Below are positions 35,201 to 35,645 of a stretch of DNA of 35,645 bases, in pieces. Numbering within the stretch: the stretch's first letter is position 1; the number at the start of each line of letters is the position of its first letter. A program made the translations under genes and the position numbers. The notes beneath the pieces were generated by a model. It ran no database searches. It was not told the DNA's origin and was given only the letters and a program-made list of their open reading frames with translations. Source of the stretch: a bacterium (lineage in GTDB: Bacteria; Vulcanimicrobiota; Xenobia; Xenobiales; JADMJV01); NCBI GenBank assembly GCA_030149525.1, contig JASBRJ010000062.1:1-35645 (forward strand), in the 5' to 3' direction.

Positions 35201-35419
35201 CTCGAGCTCGGTCGCCTTGAGGAATCGGAGAATGCGCTTCTTCAGGTCTTATCCCTGACTCCTTATGACGTCAGAGCTCACTTTCATCTTGGTCTCTTGA
35301 GAATGAAAATGGGTAAAAGCGCCGAGGCCCGCGAGTCTTTTCAGCAGGTCCTTGAACTGGAGCCGGGCAACGCTGAAGCGCGGACCCTCGTTTCCACTCT
35401 GCCTAAGAGTTTTTGGTAG
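32246..35419 (+). CDS. Fused membrane transporter-like, spermidine-synthase-like and TPR protein
   Basis: A 1057-aa protein. About 12 hydrophobic segments (residues 10-480) resemble the MFS/spermidine-synthase fusion family: FLSGMTGLVYEVLWTRRLGL, FMAGLGLGSWMGGKRAD. Next is a spermidine-synthase-like Rossmann domain: VALVGLGAGFTAEAVLAV (about 553-570), DVMELEPEVIEAEKYF, and NQPSNPW near 632 where true synthases have a catalytic Asp motif. The last 200 residues hold TPR repeats. The start is TTG 32246 with AAGGA six bases upstream. The lost catalytic Asp argues against polyamine synthesis; the reaction is unknown. It is divergent from the lipoprotein gene. Confidence 0.88.
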   Translation: MRSGASARAPIDLSRAAIILFFLSGMTGLVYEVLWTRRLGLVFGHTVVAVSTVLACFMAGLGLGSWMGGKRADEAASAGDTKFLRIYGALEMAIGVWALLSIPLLNLVESGYLKLAHSNVDGLPLYLASLLGAMVVLLPPTTAMGATLPVMSRLLVLERREVGSLLSRLYGFNTLGALFGAGLAGFLLIPHLGSFLSLSLTATLNFGLGITASLLAKREQSQAQEEPQPEEQVQERSDSRWGWLLPLVFALSGVTSMTFQIGWTRGLALSLGSSTYAFTIILVTFLAGLGTGSLFYSKIFRRTTQTLESLAWLQVGIGFFGALSVPLLGLLPLIFIMIIRHINILHSGLYAVLGLDLALAGALLLPPTFLMGLTFPLANHLYSSGLSNLGRSVGEIYGSNTLGCILGSLLAGFVCIPNLGAQLTLQLAAALSLTLALVLFSFGSSQGKRFKMAAPVVLLIAVFMLPAWEPGLMTGGVSFSAAKYLQPGSEERLYERPAYYRDGLSATVTVGLQGEDNLYMKINGKVDASSNKRDLHNMYLTGYLPVLSHPEPKDVALVGLGAGFTAEAVLAVPGIERLDVMELEPEVIEAEKYFSALNGRVAEDPRYHIHEKDGRTYVMGSPRRYDVIINQPSNPWLAGIGNLFTLDYYEHCSDRLKKGGVMCQWFNLYAASLEETYLVLNTFYSVFPHGSVWMSSYGDLILLGSNEPLELDRKRLREAWEKSEAMRGHFFTIDLFEPDVIYGQYLFPREKIVGINPIERKNTDDRPLLEFTAPFNLYKPSEMADIIGTLFRLAEPHPVAEAVQAESPYTLLHGHINIFRTEGLPKEVLDAQTSESAFLHARLAMLLEPGARTEPVRSRLNLALQLDPNDSLALTFAAFLELEQGNFPIAEVLAERALVDPPPGARNKLVEGLVAARLQQGKLDQAQPVLEDYLKAHGESYKAHFLMGQLMFKRKKFEEAKTHLSRAVELNIASPESYWGLAQANLELGRLEESENALLQVLSLTPYDVRAHFHLGLLRMKMGKSAEARESFQQVLELEPGNAEARTLVSTLPKSFW

Positions 35420-35645
35420 AGAATCGGAAAGTTCTCTCCGAGTATTGGACCATCTTTTGATATTCATCTGTTCCGAAATGAGCTTTCGTATCGGGAGTGA
35501 GCGGGAACACCTGGTGATGAGGTTTCCACTCAAAGATCTCACCTTGCTCGTCTACCACTCGTCCGTCATGAATGGCGTGAGAGGTCGCGGCTAATCCCTG
35601 GGGCATCAGATCGCGGACCAGCGCTCGAAACTGACCTTCCACCTT
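35403..35645 (-). CDS. Partial gene of unknown function at the right edge
   Basis: An open frame running into the window's right end on the minus strand, so its N-terminus is missing. The visible 80 residues include FRALVRDLMPQGLAATSHAI, GRVVDEQGEIFEWKPHHQVF and DEYQKMVQYSERTFRF. I recognise no family. It overlaps the convergent fused gene by 17 bases at the stop codons. The frame is plausible because it follows the opposite gene directly and its composition looks protein-like, but the call is weak. Confidence 0.5.
   Translation of the reverse strand, partial: KVEGQFRALVRDLMPQGLAATSHAIHDGRVVDEQGEIFEWKPHHQVFPLTPDTKAHFGTDEYQKMVQYSERTFRFSTKNS

Noticed and set aside
1-35645. CRISPR arrays, tRNA or rRNA genes, transposases and phage integrases
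   Set aside because: I saw no evenly spaced repeats, no conserved RNA signatures and no transposase or integrase motifs in the translated frames.

Overview
This 35.6-kb window looks like chromosomal DNA of a diderm (Gram-negative type) bacterium of moderate GC content. Two predicted lipoproteins, several Sec signal peptides and two sets of type IV pilin-like (pseudopilin) genes support this. I could not assign a lineage. No rRNA, tRNA, CRISPR array or transposase was seen. TGA is used as an ordinary stop by many genes here, so the one in-frame TGA described below stands out.

Layout. (1) 1-6114, minus strand: a type I restriction-modification locus in the order hsdR, a Phd/VapBC-like antitoxin-toxin pair, hsdM, hsdS; hsdS runs off the left edge. 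The toxin-antitoxin pair sits between hsdR and hsdM and has its own promoter-like sequence. (2) 6230-9356: a GFA-family zinc protein, then on the minus strand an M14 carboxypeptidase with an EF-hand and a secreted alpha/beta hydrolase. (3) 9690-13747, plus strand: four tightly packed pseudopilin genes (FimT/GspH-, PilV/GspI-, PilW/GspJ- and PilX/GspK-like). The first is fused to a TolB-like beta-propeller and the second carries an Ig-like C-terminus. (4) 13770-18405: an M23 peptidase and a CPA1 Na+/H+ antiporter on the minus strand, then a small secreted protein and a large lipoprotein on the plus strand. (5) 18700-26118, plus strand: a subtilase, a secreted TPR-CHAT protease-like protein, a second subtilase and an AI-2E/PerM-family membrane protein. 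(6) 26076-27083, minus strand: an LLM-class flavin monooxygenase. (7) 27183-27848, plus strand: an exported thioredoxin-fold protein whose first active-site Cys codon is TGA, followed by a hairpin fitting a bacterial SECIS element and a strong terminator. (8) 27892-32167, minus strand: a lipoprotein followed by a second pseudopilin set (PilV-, PilW- and a 648-aa PilX-like protein). (9) 32246-35419, plus strand: a fused membrane-transporter-like/spermidine-synthase-like/TPR protein, and a partial convergent gene at the right edge.

Main result: the gene at 27183-27848 is best read as a selenocysteine-containing thioredoxin-like protein (U-G-A-C active site), which ordinary gene calling would truncate at the active site. 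Other notable points are the pseudopilin/TolB fusion, the subtilase/TPR-CHAT/subtilase cluster, and four peptidases of usually exported families that show no signal peptide. The cell-envelope theme (pilins, lipoproteins, M23, secreted hydrolases) runs through most of the window; the restriction locus is a separate defence module.
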